Shown piece after piece: positions 9,481 through 21,152 of a stretch of 64,000 nucleotides of DNA. Each line of letters begins with the position of its first letter. The first letter of the stretch is position 1. Under the pieces are notes generated by a model that was given only the letters and a program-made list of their open reading frames with translations, searched no databases and was not told the origin of the DNA. Source of the stretch: Leptasterias polaris (lineage: Eukaryota > Echinodermata > Asteroidea > Forcipulatida > Asteriidae); the NCBI GenBank assembly GCA_037783415.1, contig JAZGTN010000007.1:503501-567500 (forward strand). The letters run 5' to 3'. A program made the position numbers and the translations under genes.

Positions 9481-12400
9481 CTACTGGTTTCTACATGTAC
9501 ATTGAGACTTCAAGCCCTCGTGTTCAGGATGAGGTGGCACATCTTGAGAGTGATCTTATACCTAACGGTGGTAATCAGATGTGTGTCACATTCTGGTATC
9601 ATATGTTTGGAGACCATGTTGAAGATCCTAATATTTATACTAAGATGTTAAATGGACTTGGAACGGCAAAGTGGACGAGATCTGGGACTATTACGGTAGC
9701 GTTGGTATCATAAGCGACACTATAGCTACAAAGTGATGTTTGAGGGAGCTTTAGGCAAAGGCACAGCGTCTGATGTTGCCATTGATGATGTTTCATTTAC
9801 TCCAGGATGTCTTGAACCTGGTGAGTGCATGATGATCACTTATAATTGATATAATCATTGCATCAGGGGTAACGATTATTAGGGGGGGTCGGGTTAGCGT
9901 AGTGGTATCTTTCCTTGTCTTCCACCTCTAGGACTCTGGTTCAAATCCCGCCAGGAGCATTATGTGGATTGGGTTCTCGGTCTCTACCTAATTGCGTGGG
10001 TTTCCCAATCATCCTAAGTCCATCAATTAACAATCTTCCCTGGTACTCTCTATAGATACACCGGTTCCTACACCAGTACCAGGTAGATGTGGAGTTACTG
10101 ACAGCAGTCTCATCTTCTGCCCTATTGATAGGATTTGTATCCTAGCATCATCCTAAATCAATCAATAAATAATCTTCCCTGGTACTCTCTATAGATACAC
10201 CGGTTCCTACACCAGTACCAGGTAGATGTGGAGTTACTGACAGCAGTCTCATCTTCTGCCCTATTGATAGGATTTGTATCCTAGCATCATCCTAAATCAA
10301 TCAATAAATAATCTTCCCTGGTACTCTCTATAGATACACCGGTTCCTACACCAGTACCAGGTAGATGTGGAGTTAGTGACAGTAGTCTTATCTTCTGCCC
10401 TGGGTGTGTGACGGTGTCGTTGATTGCCCAACTGATCGTTATGATGAATCCATCAACAGTGGATGTGGTAAGTTAGTAAAGTGCCGGCGCATTAAGCCAA
10501 AGGTTGTTGGTTCTAGCCCGCTCTAGTGAATTTTTCTTTGTTCAACCCCAAATCAAGTTTTTAAAATAATGCATTTGTTGTGTCAAGAAGAAACTAAGAG
10601 GCAAACACCTTGTCAACACTCATAAAATGCATGGAGATATTTTCACAGATACGTGTATATTTTTACTATATATAAATTCATATATATACATTTATTCTAT
10701 TTACAACTGCCATTACCCAGATAGTGCCCTACTTGGGTACTGACCCCTGGTCCACAACAAAAAAGAAATACAGGCTTCTTGCCTGGCCTTACATACCGGT
10801 GACTACTCTATTCAGACACCCCTATGTTCCAACACCCCTATTATGTTCCAACACCCCTATCTTCCGACACCCCTATGTTCGGACAACCCTTGAGGGTGTG
10901 TAACCTACATAGCAATAGATCATGATTGGTATAAGTTGATTGCCCATCATCATAGAGGCTGCTTGTCTGAGTTGGTACAGCACTCATGCTGTAGTCAAGA
11001 GGTTGTGGATGCAAATCCAGCATCAGCCAATTTGTTCTTTGATCGCTACCTGTTCAAATAAAGACAGTCACTCACGCCTTAGTTTCATTAGCAATAAGAT
11101 TCAAAATAAACAAATGAAACTCAAGATTTATTTTTTCTGTTTCAGTCAATTCTACTGAACCAGAACGACCAACGAGTGCACCATCATTCAGCACAGGAGG
11201 TAAGTTTGAAGAGTGGGTTTCCTTTAGTTCGGTTTTTTCCTCTGAAGTTGTAATCAATATGATCTATAGTGATTTTGTTACTCTTTATTTTTATATTTTA
11301 TAGTTTTTGTGCATTTCACTTCTATATTTTGTTGAATGTAATTTTAACACAATTTATGGATTATAATGTTTTATAATATTATGATGTATTTGGTATGTTC
11401 CTTTTCAATTCAGCCATTTGGTTACATTTTGATTTTTAATGAATGAATGAATGTATAATTCTGTATATTTTGTTTTCAATTTTAAAGGTCTATGCGGGAC
11501 ATTCAAGTTTTTCTTTTTGGCTGAAATAATTTGTTTATTTAATGTATTTTTGATTAATTCAATTATTAACTTTGTGCATTTTTTTGTTAGTCAGACATGA
11601 TATTCTTCCCTTTAATCTGATTTCTGTATTTAATCACTCTTTATCAATGCATTTTACGTTTAAACTTTGTCTTTTTTTGTCCTACAGTGTTTGTTTGTTA
11701 GTTTGTTTTTGTATTTAATTATATTTTTATCATTGTTAAGTGACCCTATATTTATTTATTTTTTTATTAATTTAAACTTGTTTATTCATGGAAGCCCATT
11801 CAAAAAAGTTCTTTTTCAAGGAGCCATGTTGCTTAAAAACATCTCAAAATATAAACAAATTCACAGAGTAAAAAGAGTAATCAACTCAAAAGATAAAACA
11901 AAAATTACTTCAAAGTACATTCACTTAGAAAATGGAAATAGCAATTAAAGAAGAGATATGTTAGTAAGAAATTACTGTGAAATGGAAAAGATTGACTTAA
12001 ACATAGAGAACAAAAAATAAAAGTTAAATTTAATAGAATGGCGAGGAATAAATATCAATGATTGATATTCAGCTACAGCTGCTGGTCACTTTGTCTTTAA
12101 ATAGTAATAAATAGATAAGTAAATAAATGAATTATTTGGATTGTTTTCTCTTTGTTTTCTTCCATTTATTTCTTTTTTATATAAACTGTTTCTCCTTGAC
12201 AGATTCTGCAGTAATAGCAATAGTCGTCTTGTCCGTCGTTCTTGGGCTTATCTTAGTCATCCTAGTGGCTTATCTACTTTCAAAAAGATCACAAAGTAAA
12301 AAGTAAGTTTTCTTTCAATTTTGTCATCTTTTCTATCCAAGTCTCCTTGATTAATATAATTATAATTATATTGTTTTTATTTATTAATTGTTGTGGGTTT

Positions 12401-13777
12401 TTTTTACTTTTTTTTTTTACATTTTGGGGGTGGGGTGTCAGAATCTTTTGTTATAACTAAGTGAAAATAAGATTAGTTGTGTCCTTGTGAAATAAACGTA
12501 TCTTAAACTTGTTTATTTTAAATTTGTTTCACTGAAATACAGGTGACACTTTTGTGACAAAACTATCCGTCTTTTAATTTATTTAACTTTGTTTCTGCCA
12601 GACGTTTTGGTGGTCTCCCGAGGCAGCATGTTGATATGTCAGTTTCCAATCCGGCATATTCCAACGATCATTTTAATGAAACTGCTCTATCTGAGGTAAC
12701 TTCAACAGAATAACATTTTATTTTGTTTCATTTGCTGAACTGAAAACACATACATTAGAATTGTCTTTATGTCAGTTGTTATTAACTCATTTAATAAACT
12801 CATTTAACAAAACTTGTCCTCATCTTTCGACCCTAGCAGTCATTCTCAAAGGCTACCTTTTGTGACTTGTCTCTTGCGACTTGTTTTTTGGCTTACTTTT
12901 TCTTGTTTACTTTTTTTTCTGTGAAGCGCCTTGAGGCCCTCGCATAAGGCGCTCTATAAATATTTTATTATTATTATTATACTTGACGACACAACACAAG
13001 TGTACTTCATTCTTTGCTTATTGTGACTAAATTCTGCCTCTCTCTGTTCACCTCCGTTCAAGCCTCCTTTTGGCTTCTGAAAATTCCCCCATATACAGCA
13101 ATCCTTGACCGATCTTGAACTCTTGGTGGCAGCAGATACCGCCATTATTGCGGTGGTACCTGGGTGGTACTGCGCTGCCTAGCGACGGGTTTAAGCGATT
13201 TGCAAAGTGAAAGTCCAATAACCCGCGACTGATCAAATGATCGCCGTGTAGCCCAAACCTTATACCAGTCGCTAGGCAGCGCAGTACCACCCAGGTACAC
13301 CGCAGTAATGGAGGCATATCTGCTGCCACCAAGAGTTCAAGATCGGTGAAGGATTGCTGTATTGGTTCGCTCCAAACCCATTTCATAATTTTGTTTTGTT
13401 TTCTGCAATCAGTTCTTAGTTGTCTTTGATTTTTTTTTAACTGTTCTAAATTTGTTTATTTTTCTTTATTTTTCACTAAGTATTCAGCCGCACACCTAAA
13501 GTTATTGGTCTAATTCTTTCACTGACTTCATTTTTTAGTTTGCAACAACAGACTACGGAGTTGGACTGTTCTCTGCTGAACTAAAAGTCCCTGAAGTGGT
13601 AAGTTGAAATGCTCCTTTGCAGAAGTTCCTGTCACAGTACACTAGATGAATTTCTCAGGAACTGTTAGGAATTTTTTTAAAATCTTTCCACACTTGAATA
13701 GAGGGGGAAGCTTTGATAATCCACTGTACGGCATCCAGCCAGCGTCACTCCCACTTGATAATGAAACGGATTCGTAA
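9481..13777 (+). CDS. MAM-LDLa type I membrane protein, seven exons, frame-broken
   Basis: Exons with consensus splice sites: 9481-9820, 10334-10467, 11146-11199, 12203-12302, 12602-12695, 13539-13598 and about 13702-13777. The first is the C-terminal half of a MAM domain (GFYMYIETSSP, MCVTFWYHM, SYKVMFEG, VAIDDVSFTPGC). The second is a linker (DTPVPTPVPGRCG) plus an LDLa module (VCDGVVDCPTDRYDES). Then come a short Ser/Thr/Pro stalk, one transmembrane helix (AVIAIVVLSVVLGLILVILV) followed by basic KRSQSKK, and a cytoplasmic tail with NPAY and FDNPLY motifs, which in other receptors bind endocytic adaptors. Exon phases agree throughout. However, one base appears missing at four places: two in the MAM exon (after TCTGGG near 9687, and before TACAAAG near 9731), one at the LDLa exon's CCCTGGG, and one at the G-run opening the last exon. 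It is either a decayed gene or has sequence errors. The ligand is unknown. An AATAAA lies at 14079-14084. Confidence 0.75.
9885..10020 (+). mobile_element. tRNA-derived SINE with one 27-bp unit
   Basis: A box A-like GTTAGCGTAGTGG and box B GGTTCAAATCC give a tRNA-like head. It continues as GTGGATTGGGTTCTCGGTCTCTACCTAATTGCGTGGG, which is a single diverged unit of the 8030-8690 minisatellite. A further copy with a head lies at 37995-38115. Confidence 0.7.
10042..10458 (+). repeat. 139-bp tandem triplication of an LDLa-linker exon and its acceptor
   Basis: GGTACTCTCTATAG recurs at 10042, 10181 and 10320. Each copy carries a splice acceptor (CTATAG) and the linker exon start encoding DTPVPTPVPGRCGV. 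Only the third copy continues into the LDLa module and a GTAAGT donor. The first two run into intron-like sequence after FCP and lack a donor. Confidence 0.88.
10480..11040 (+). mobile_element. tRNA-like SINE fragments in intron
   Basis: The stretch 10965-11030 has a box A-like CTGAGTTGGTACAGCAC and a box B-like GGATGCAAATCC. A degenerate head lies at 10485-10520. Between them 10620-10740 is AT-rich, and 10800-10880 contains a short CCAACACCCCTAT-type repeat. Confidence 0.45.
12880..12972. repeat. SINE 3' end with ATT microsatellite
   Basis: GCGCCTTGAGGCCCTCGCATAAGGCGCTC followed by TATTATTATTATTATTAT is a common SINE 3' end. A relative lies near 41257-41330 on the other strand. Confidence 0.55.
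13094..13361. mobile_element. Foldback MITE in intron of the MAM gene
   Basis: Arms of about 95 bp run from TACAGCAATCC (13094) to CTGCCTAGCGAC and return from GTCGCTAGGCAG to GGATTGCTGTA (13361). They meet around a central stretch of about 75 bp. No plausible protein is encoded. Confidence 0.85.
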
Positions 13778-16161
13778 CAAGATTCAAGAAATCTTTAAAA
13801 GCAGAGAACTGATGAGAAAATGTAGACTTTTATCTGAATTTCAATTTGTCAGGAAGCATTGTGATTGGTTAACCTTTCAGCATTTTACTTATTTGCATAA
13901 AAAGTTTATATTATTTATGTTTGAATCTATATGAATTATAACCCAAAAGGAAAAATACAAGCAATCAATGGGTATAATTAATCTGTAATTAAAAAATGAA
14001 TTGGGTTTTTTAAAATCTAAATGAGATAGATGATGTTATAAAAACTTCTAAATAGGTAATATCTTTGTATTATTTTATAATAAAGTTTACAAATTTGAAA
14101 CGTAAAGTAGAGTGGTAAAATAAAGTAATAAAGTTTACCGATTTGAAACGTAAAGTAAATTTAACTAAAACAAAATACAAATTAAAAGAAACTTTAAAAT
14201 CCCTGTTTCCACTTAAAGTGACTTCTTACACACCATTTGCCCAAATTAAAATATATAAATAATTCATTTTCTTATGTAACCTTGCAATTTGTATGTACTC
14301 TTTTAAATTTAATAGAAAACGACTGACCTGTTTATTAGAAACCAATTAAAAGGTCACGTGATACCCCAGGCCAAAGGTGAAAGGTGAAATGGCATTCAAA
14401 GTGATGAAGACAACTGAAACGTCATCTTTGATATTAATGTGATGTGATGTCTTAAAAATTTTGTATGTTAAATAAGACTTGTAGGTTTGCATGGTTGAAA
14501 GACAATAAATATAAGATAAGTGTGTAAGATTTGAGGCATTGCATGGTGAGATATCGATGTATAAATGTTTGCGGTAACACCATGTGTATATCTACTTAGA
14601 TTATGTTCTTGTAAATTTGGTTTGCGGTAACACCATCTACTTGCTAGATTTGGTTCCTTGAAAACTTGTCTTGCTATTTATTCTACTGCCGCGGAGTAGA
14701 TTATTCGGGAGACTTCTCAGTTCTGAAAAGAACTGTCCTGCTTATTAACTACTACCTGGGCGGAGGGTAGGAAATCGACCGGGGCTACTACTTTCGCTAT
14801 GTGGATCGAGGGGACTTCTCGTTATTACTTCACTGCCGCGGAGTGAGTTCTTAATTGGTCTCAACGTTTCGACTAGCTTGATCTAGTCATCGTCAGGATT
14901 ATGTTCCTTTTGTTCTTTTTAGTTAGATCTCTTTTGAGTGATTGGTGGATCTGAGGAGAAGAACCGATGGACTCGACGTTTCAAACAAAATACTCAGTCG
15001 TCAACATTCTGTATATTGTGAAATACTTTACGCCATTTATTTGGAAGCTCTTATTTTCATCTACTTGATGAGCACATTATAAACAATGTTATAAGTTTAG
15101 GCGGGAAGTGCCTGTTTTCGCCCGTTGAGCATAGTGCACGAACTTGAGAATCCCTGATTGTCACTATTAAAATGATCTATTTAATTTTTAACCGTTTCTA
15201 AAAACGCATGCCTGATAACTTTTCTTACTGCAAATTAATACTGTCTGGCGAACTCAAGAATCCCAAGTTGTCACTATTAAAATGATCTATTTAATTGTTA
15301 ACCGTTTCTAAAAACGCATGCCTGATAACTTTTCTTACAGTTAATACTGTTCTGGCAGAACTGCAGTAACGTGCACACGAAGCGGTTATCTCCATCTATA
15401 CCCCCTTTTCATTACCGCAAATGGAAACTGACGTAGCTGTAAAGATGAAAAGGTTATAAAAAATTTGATTTTATTTCTAGGAAGAACGCATTGTTCATTG
15501 ATCTAAGATCATCTCTGATTTATTTGACTATATTAAAGGGAATTTACATCATTGGTAATTGGAGTTGTTGTTTTTTTGGAAAATGTGGATTTGTGGGGTA
15601 GGATTTAATATGAATTGTCTGTCCACCGACCTGTACTTTTGTCAGTCAGCGACTGCCGAGAAAAACAAGAGTAAATGGTGATGATTTTATGTCGGACAGA
15701 TCTCGTTGTATTCAAACTCACGTGGCTGACCATCACTCCAAAATTATCAAGCATTTTTGTCTTTAAAATGAAAACAAAACACCTGACGAAATAATTCCAC
15801 TGGATGCTTGAGAATATTTTGTACTTTCAGTCAAGTCAGTTATTTTGTAACTTGGAAGTACATATTTTTCATGTCTGTAAAATTATGCAATCGACTTTTA
15901 GATCTTCTCTAGGGGGGCCTATTTTGAAGTTTGTTAACGCCCATTCATATGCAAATTATAAGAAGTAGTCTAAATTTTTTAATTTAAGTCTAAATCTTAC
16001 AATTTAAGTGTAAATCTTATAGTTTAAGTTTAAATCTTATCTACGAACCAGCGTAGAGTTTATAACTTCTTTAAAAATATAAACTATTTCATATCAAATA
16101 GAATGTCATCGATACGGTTTTATGACTGTTTGAATATCTAAATCCTTCAGTACCGAGAAGT
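13778..16161. other. Gene-free, AT-rich intergenic region
   Basis: No coding exon is seen. It holds candidate poly(A) signals near 14079 and 14123, a dispersed repeat at 14640-14960 (CTACTGCCGCGGAGTAG, CAACGTTTCGACTAGC), and a tandem duplication of about 111 bp at 15138-15347 containing CTATTAAAATGATC and AAAACGCATGCCTGATAAC. Confidence 0.6.
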
Positions 16162-19126
16162 TTATGAAATTATCCAGAAAAAAGAAATGGCAAATACGGA
16201 AAATGACGTCAGAAAGTCATGGGTCATTGACTCTGCGCCGTTGTCATAGGTCATTGACTCTGTGCCGTTGTCATAGGTCATTGACTCTGTGCCGTTGTCA
16301 TAGGTCATTGACTCTGCGCCGTTGCAGCGGTCTGTGTCGCAGCAATGGATACAGAGCGTGCCCACTTCATCGTTTGTGCTGCATTCGTTGTCACAATCAG
16401 AAACCTTCAAATCAGTGAGGCATTCGCGAGAAACTGCTGTCACGTTTCCACGAGTTACTGACGATTTCTGTCGGAAAATAAAGTACAAAATGTTCCTAAT
16501 ATATAAGAAGCGAGAAATGTGAAATATAACCATAAACAGTCATTATCGAAGTCAACACCGATGTAAGCAGTCGATGTCCCTTGTGGTTTATTGCTTGATA
16601 TTTGAAATAAAAAGTCGCATCCCCTTAACGGGTGATCCCTCTCCTGGTGCTTCCCAGGTTGTATCATAAACTTTGGTGTGATCCCTGGCTACATGGCAGT
16701 TACAGGTTGAATGGCTTCTGACTGGCACCCGAACAAAGATATTGACAAAATAGGGAGACCGCCAACATTATAATAGAGCTCAGCTAGATAGCTCATTTTG
16801 GGGAGCAATAAGGGGAGGCAATGGTTTTTAGCGCCCCTCCCCTCCCTACAAGATTGATCTTTCGCAAAAAGGTGGACTTGTTTTTCACTTACTGCGCAGA
16901 CACCGTCACATGACACTATGACTGTTTCACTGATGGATGGGTCGGATACGTCGATAGGGTCATTACATGCATGCGTGTAGTCTGTTAGGGAGTTGTCGTA
17001 GTAACACGAGTAGCACTCAAACCCGTACATACCACCTTTTAGTACATATTAGAAAATAAAGTCAAATGTAAATATGATGCGGTTACATGATGGTTTAAAG
17101 ATTGCCAAATTATTAGATGAGTTTGTTTTTCTAAGTCTTGATTTGTTCAACTTCCAATCGTGCCAAATTTAAATGACTGTTTAAAGCTTCTGGTTAGAGG
17201 TGCACAAACCTGGGACCTAAAACAAACGAGGACAAAAGGGTTCCCGGTTGGGTGAAGATCCCCAGTTGGAAAGTGTGTACAATACCAATGGGATCTGTTG
17301 CCAACAAGTTCAAGGGTGTTTGTAAAATTGGTAAGAGTAAAAATATAAATGTTCACAGATTTACGCATAACTTAGGCCAACATGGTATAAAGATGGTCAT
17401 GGTGGGAAACTCCCTTTCAAATATTTTTGTTTGAAATGCTATAGATTTTGAGAAATAAGTAAAACAATTAGTTTTGATCTCATGAGTCAAAAACTCAACG
17501 TTTGAAAACAGTGACAACATTTAAGGATTTGTCCCACTTTTTCTCGTGACTCTCCCGGCCAATGACTGATTGAGCTTAAACTTTCACAGGTTTGTTATTT
17601 TATGTATATTGGGTCACATCAAGTTTGGATACAGGTCTTAGATAATTAGCAATGTTATACATGAGCTCACCTCATGGCACATAACATAAATTTAATTAAA
17701 AAAAAAAAAAATTATTGGGGAAAATGTGCCTGACGTTTTGATAACAGCCTGTTTATATGTGTTGTGTTTTGTTGTCATTTAGCATTCGAGAAAGACTCTG
17801 CTTATGGGTCGAAACGTCAGGCCATGAAACTATTTTTTGCATTTACCACCGTCCTTTTGGTTGGTGTTCATGTTTAGTGTGATCAACCATACATGAAATA
17901 ATAAACCTGTGAAAATTTGGGCTTTATCCGTGTTGTGAGTCAGGAGAAAATAGTGGAAAATAGTAGTAAGAACATTTTGGATAAATCACTCCCCCCCCCC
18001 CCCCCCCCCCCCCCAGAACTGCAAGTTTATCCAATCGGGGCCGACGGACAACAATTTTACTTCTGGGAAATGTTTATGAAGAAATGGGAATATAGGGTGT
18101 ACAAGGCTGACACGGCCGTGTTCAATTGTTCTCGTTGCTATATTTAGATTGCTTTGTATGAACCGCAATGTGAATTGATGAGTCACAGACTCCGGTAGGC
18201 TACTTTGTATTGACATTTCCTATCCAAAATGTCGACCGATGTCCAAAAGTGACGCCTGACTTTTTATCAAACAGAAATTGAGTTGAAACTAAATCATTGA
18301 TAGTTTTAAAAAGAGATTCCATTGCGATTGTTTTTCTCCAGCTTTCCTGTTGTACACTCGTCGTGGCTGGCCGAGCGGGTCTAGCGCACCGAATTCAAGC
18401 ATAGAGCAAGGACCTTTGACCAATTGCTCTATGATCCAAGTTGCAATTGTGGTGACTCGGTGACAATGTGGGTTCGAATCCCGGTCCCAGCACTTGTGTC
18501 CTTGAGGAAGACACTAGTAAATTGCTCCTCAGCGTTTACATCCTACATTTGGTTTTTGGAACCGTCTGATTATTTTAATCCTACATAAATGTCGATATAT
18601 ACAATAAAACTAACCTGTGAAAATATCACCTCAAAAGGTGGTCGCATTTTTGAGATACCGCCGAAAACCGGAGCGAAATATCCACAAAGAATAATCCCTT
18701 TAATCCGAGAAGCGTTTCTGACAGAAACGCTTCTCAGATTCAAATTTTTGGGGATAAAAAGTGATATATTTTCCCATAACCGCGGTAATTCGAAGTGAAA
18801 TGGTTCTCAAAATGCATTATACTGTTCAAAGCTGCTGTACTTCTTACCAAGTAAGTTTTTATTGCCATTATTTTTCAGAGGCTTTACCAAAACGTATACA
18901 GACCCTTTAAGGACTGCTGATTGGACTCTGCCAAGTATGAAGTAACGAAGCAGAAGTAGAAGTGGTGGTCGGAAAAATTATTGTTGTCCAAAAAACTTAA
19001 AGTGGGTCATGGAACAGTTGAAATATGTTAAAGAATGGATGAAGAATATACCATAGGGAAAGGATACATACCAAGACATGTGGAAAGTATCATCATGTGT
19101 ATCATCAGCCGCACAGAAGACACCAT
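16162..19126 (-). CDS. Ly6/uPAR three-finger-fold protein, GPI-anchored, three exons
   Basis: Minus-strand exons 19126-19072, 17035-16893 and 16467-16162 give 504 nt including the stop (167 residues), with matching phases and GTATGT and GTAAGT donors. Exon 1 encodes a signal peptide (MVSSVRLMIHMMILSTCLG). Exon 2 has FECYSCYYDNS...HACNDP...VSCDGVCA. Exon 3 has RECL...SDCDNECS...LCIHCCDTDRCNG, that is, the N-terminal CxxC and terminal CC-x4-CN signature of the Ly6/uPAR fold. Four copies of a nonapeptide (NGTESMTYD type) follow, two carrying an NGT sequon, then a hydrophobic end (FLTSFSVFAISFFW) typical of a GPI attachment signal. It is expected on the outer cell surface. The family is diverse, so ligand and role cannot be assigned. 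The signal exon is 2 kb upstream and is supported by phase and composition, not by transcript data. Confidence 0.85.
16206..16320 (-). repeat. 27-bp coding repeat in the Ly6-like gene
   Basis: Four units based on GTCATAGGTCATTGACTCTG(C/T)GCCGTT code on the minus strand for a 9-residue repeat in the membrane-proximal stalk. Units are nearly identical, so copy number may vary among individuals. Confidence 0.88.
16540..16790 (-). mobile_element. SINE copy in Ly6 intron 2
   Basis: The segment containing GAATGGCTTCTGACTGGCACC, CGAACAAAGATATTGACAAAA and GGGAGACCGCCAAC matches, in reverse, 57560-58060 and the part around 47465-47525. Confidence 0.6.
17700..17880. repeat. Dispersed repeat (CCTGACGTTT / GTCGAAACGTCAGGCC)
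   Basis: An A-tract is followed by GAGAAAGACTCTGCTTATGGG and GTCGAAACGTCAGGCC. Related copies lie at 19255-19345, 30520-30595 (palindromic), 30930-30970 and 51535-51600. Confidence 0.5.
18360..18560 (+). mobile_element. tRNA-derived SINE (Ser/Leu-like head)
   Basis: GTCGTGGCTGGCCGAGCGG is a box A-type start and GGGTTCGAATCCCGG a box B. It is followed by GCACTTGTGTCCTTGAGGAAG, the same body as the minus-strand copies at 41405-41697 and 51800-51955. It is too long and irregular for a functional tRNA. Confidence 0.75.
18565..18910. mobile_element. Dispersed element with GAAACGTTTCTCAG palindrome
   Basis: It carries an inverted repeat core (GAGAAGCGTTTCTGACAG and complement) and AACCTGTGAAAAT. 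Relatives lie at 23640-23830, 40155-40460, 43260-43565 and 58610-59010. Confidence 0.6.
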
Positions 19127-20984
19127 CTTTCTGATTCACCTTCAAACTTGTATGAAAGCTTCGTTCGTATAATGTTCGTATCTTGGATTTTGGAGAAAAA
19201 TAGCTGTGTTGGGTTTGAAGTTTATATTCGTTGAACAGTTTTAACTTATAGGCTAGCCTTCGAGAAATATACTCTGCTCTTGACGGAACGTCAGGCCACT
19301 AACTGTGTTTTGCATTTATACCATACGTCCTTTTGATTGGTAAGCAGTTTGCAATTCTCACAACAGTGAAATATTACATGTAGGCCTATTCTACTTGCAT
19401 ACAAATATTGAAATGCAATCCGTCCTTAAATTCTGTGTATTGCTTAGACGTCACGACTGGACAACTACGTCAAGAACCGTTGAAAGGAAAGTATAAACCA
19501 TTGTCATACATTTCCCCCTTTGAATTTCAAAATAACAAAGTTACTGGTTCAGTGCTTGTTGAGACCGATGAAACCTATGCATAGCCTTTTCTCAAGCAGT
19601 TTAAACCATTCAGAACAAATGAAAGTGTAGTCTTGGGATCAAGACGCCACTGAAAATTTGTCGACGGTTAATCGACTCAGAAAGTGCAGTTAAATTCGTG
19701 CAGTTAAACCCGGATGTGCGTGTGCGTCATTGATTTGGTGCTCGATCCCCCCCCCCCCCCCCCCACGTCTAGTCCCTGCACCGCCCGAGTTTGCTGAAAC
19801 GATGCGTCACTGATCATGGATCATTTATTTCCTCATTTGTACATTGTTTTTAGGTCAGCCTGTTTAACTCAAATGTGCACTTCCAAATATTCTTGCTGCA
19901 TGTTAATAGGTTTTTCTTAACATAAACATATTTATTTTGATCATCATATTTCATATTTTTTATTTCCAAAGTTTCTCTTACTATTTTATAAGTATTTGTT
20001 AAAGATTCTATTCCCATTTTAAGATTGGATTGATAGGCTTTCGAGTCACAGTGATTAGGTTCACTTTTATTAATCCTGGCCATCTTAGCATGGGCTTGTC
20101 CTGTCTGATTTTATAGTTGTCTTGCTTTGATCTGTCAGTGTTCTGTTTCCATTTCATCATTGGATTACAATTGTTCTAGGTGTCACATGATTTTTAAGTT
20201 TACATTCGTTGTTTCTTGTACTGTTATATTTTTCGGTAATATTGTATCTTGTACTGTTTGTTGAAATCTTGGCCGAATAAATAATAATAATAATAATGGA
20301 GGTAGAATGGACCAAGAAACGTAACCAAAGCATCTCATTTTGCGACCCGATACCAGCATGTCGCTGTGGTAGCACAAGCATTTCTCGTTCCACCCAGTCG
20401 ACGTCATGACATACATCCATTTGGCTTGTATTTGTGGGCGTTCCCAGATTATTGTCAGTAATGAAATAAATTTGGGGAATTATAAAAAGGGGTCGCAATA
20501 GGTATAATTTAGGCGGGTTTATTATTTATTACTAAAGAACTAACTTGCATGGCAAAAAGGCGAGGTCGGCACTCTCTTCATCAGAAAGGTTAGCACCGTT
20601 CAGAAAAGACACTAGCTCGTAATTAATTGCATACAAAATAAATATTGTATTGTTTTAATGGAATTGTATTGTTTACTTGATAAATCACCAACACCCACGG
20701 ACCATGCCAAATCCTAGTGGAGATTTCTAGTTTTCTTTTGGACTAGTTTTCTTCTGTTTGCATGGTCTTCCAATAGGCTTTGTAAACAAAACCCCATTAA
20801 CTCCTTCTTTTTTTCCATGTAAAGATCTTTTATTCGTATGAACTCTGTCTTCTGTCTCCAGGTTCCGATTATTGGAACGATTATGACACAAGACTAGAGT
20901 GATCCGGTAATAAATGAAATAACACACAGTAGCCCCTCTATGTTTGATACAAGTGTCATTTAATTTTCGTGATAAAAAGTAGAA
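19127..20984. other. Intergenic region, repeats only
   Basis: No exon is recognised. There is a C-tract at about 19749-19765, a LINE/SINE-like tail with AATAATAATAATAAT at 20275-20298, and unremarkable AT-rich sequence. Confidence 0.5.
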
Positions 20985-21152
20985 CTTAAGAATTGATTAC
21001 AAGTACATGTTATATAAAGATATAAAACTTTGCATGGTTGATACAATTGCAGTAACATTATGTTATGCAGTAACATTATGCCTACATGGGTAGGATCATT
21101 GTTTCGTGGTGGAGACACAATCTATAGTAAGGTTTGCTGTAACACCATGTAC

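Noticed and set aside
18360..18500. Functional tRNA gene
   Set aside because: Box A and box B are present but the spacing is far too long and the cloverleaf is not supported. The body matches other SINE copies. The tRNA-like heads at 9885, 28945, 33496, 41650, 47515, 51900 and 57560 were rejected for the same reason.
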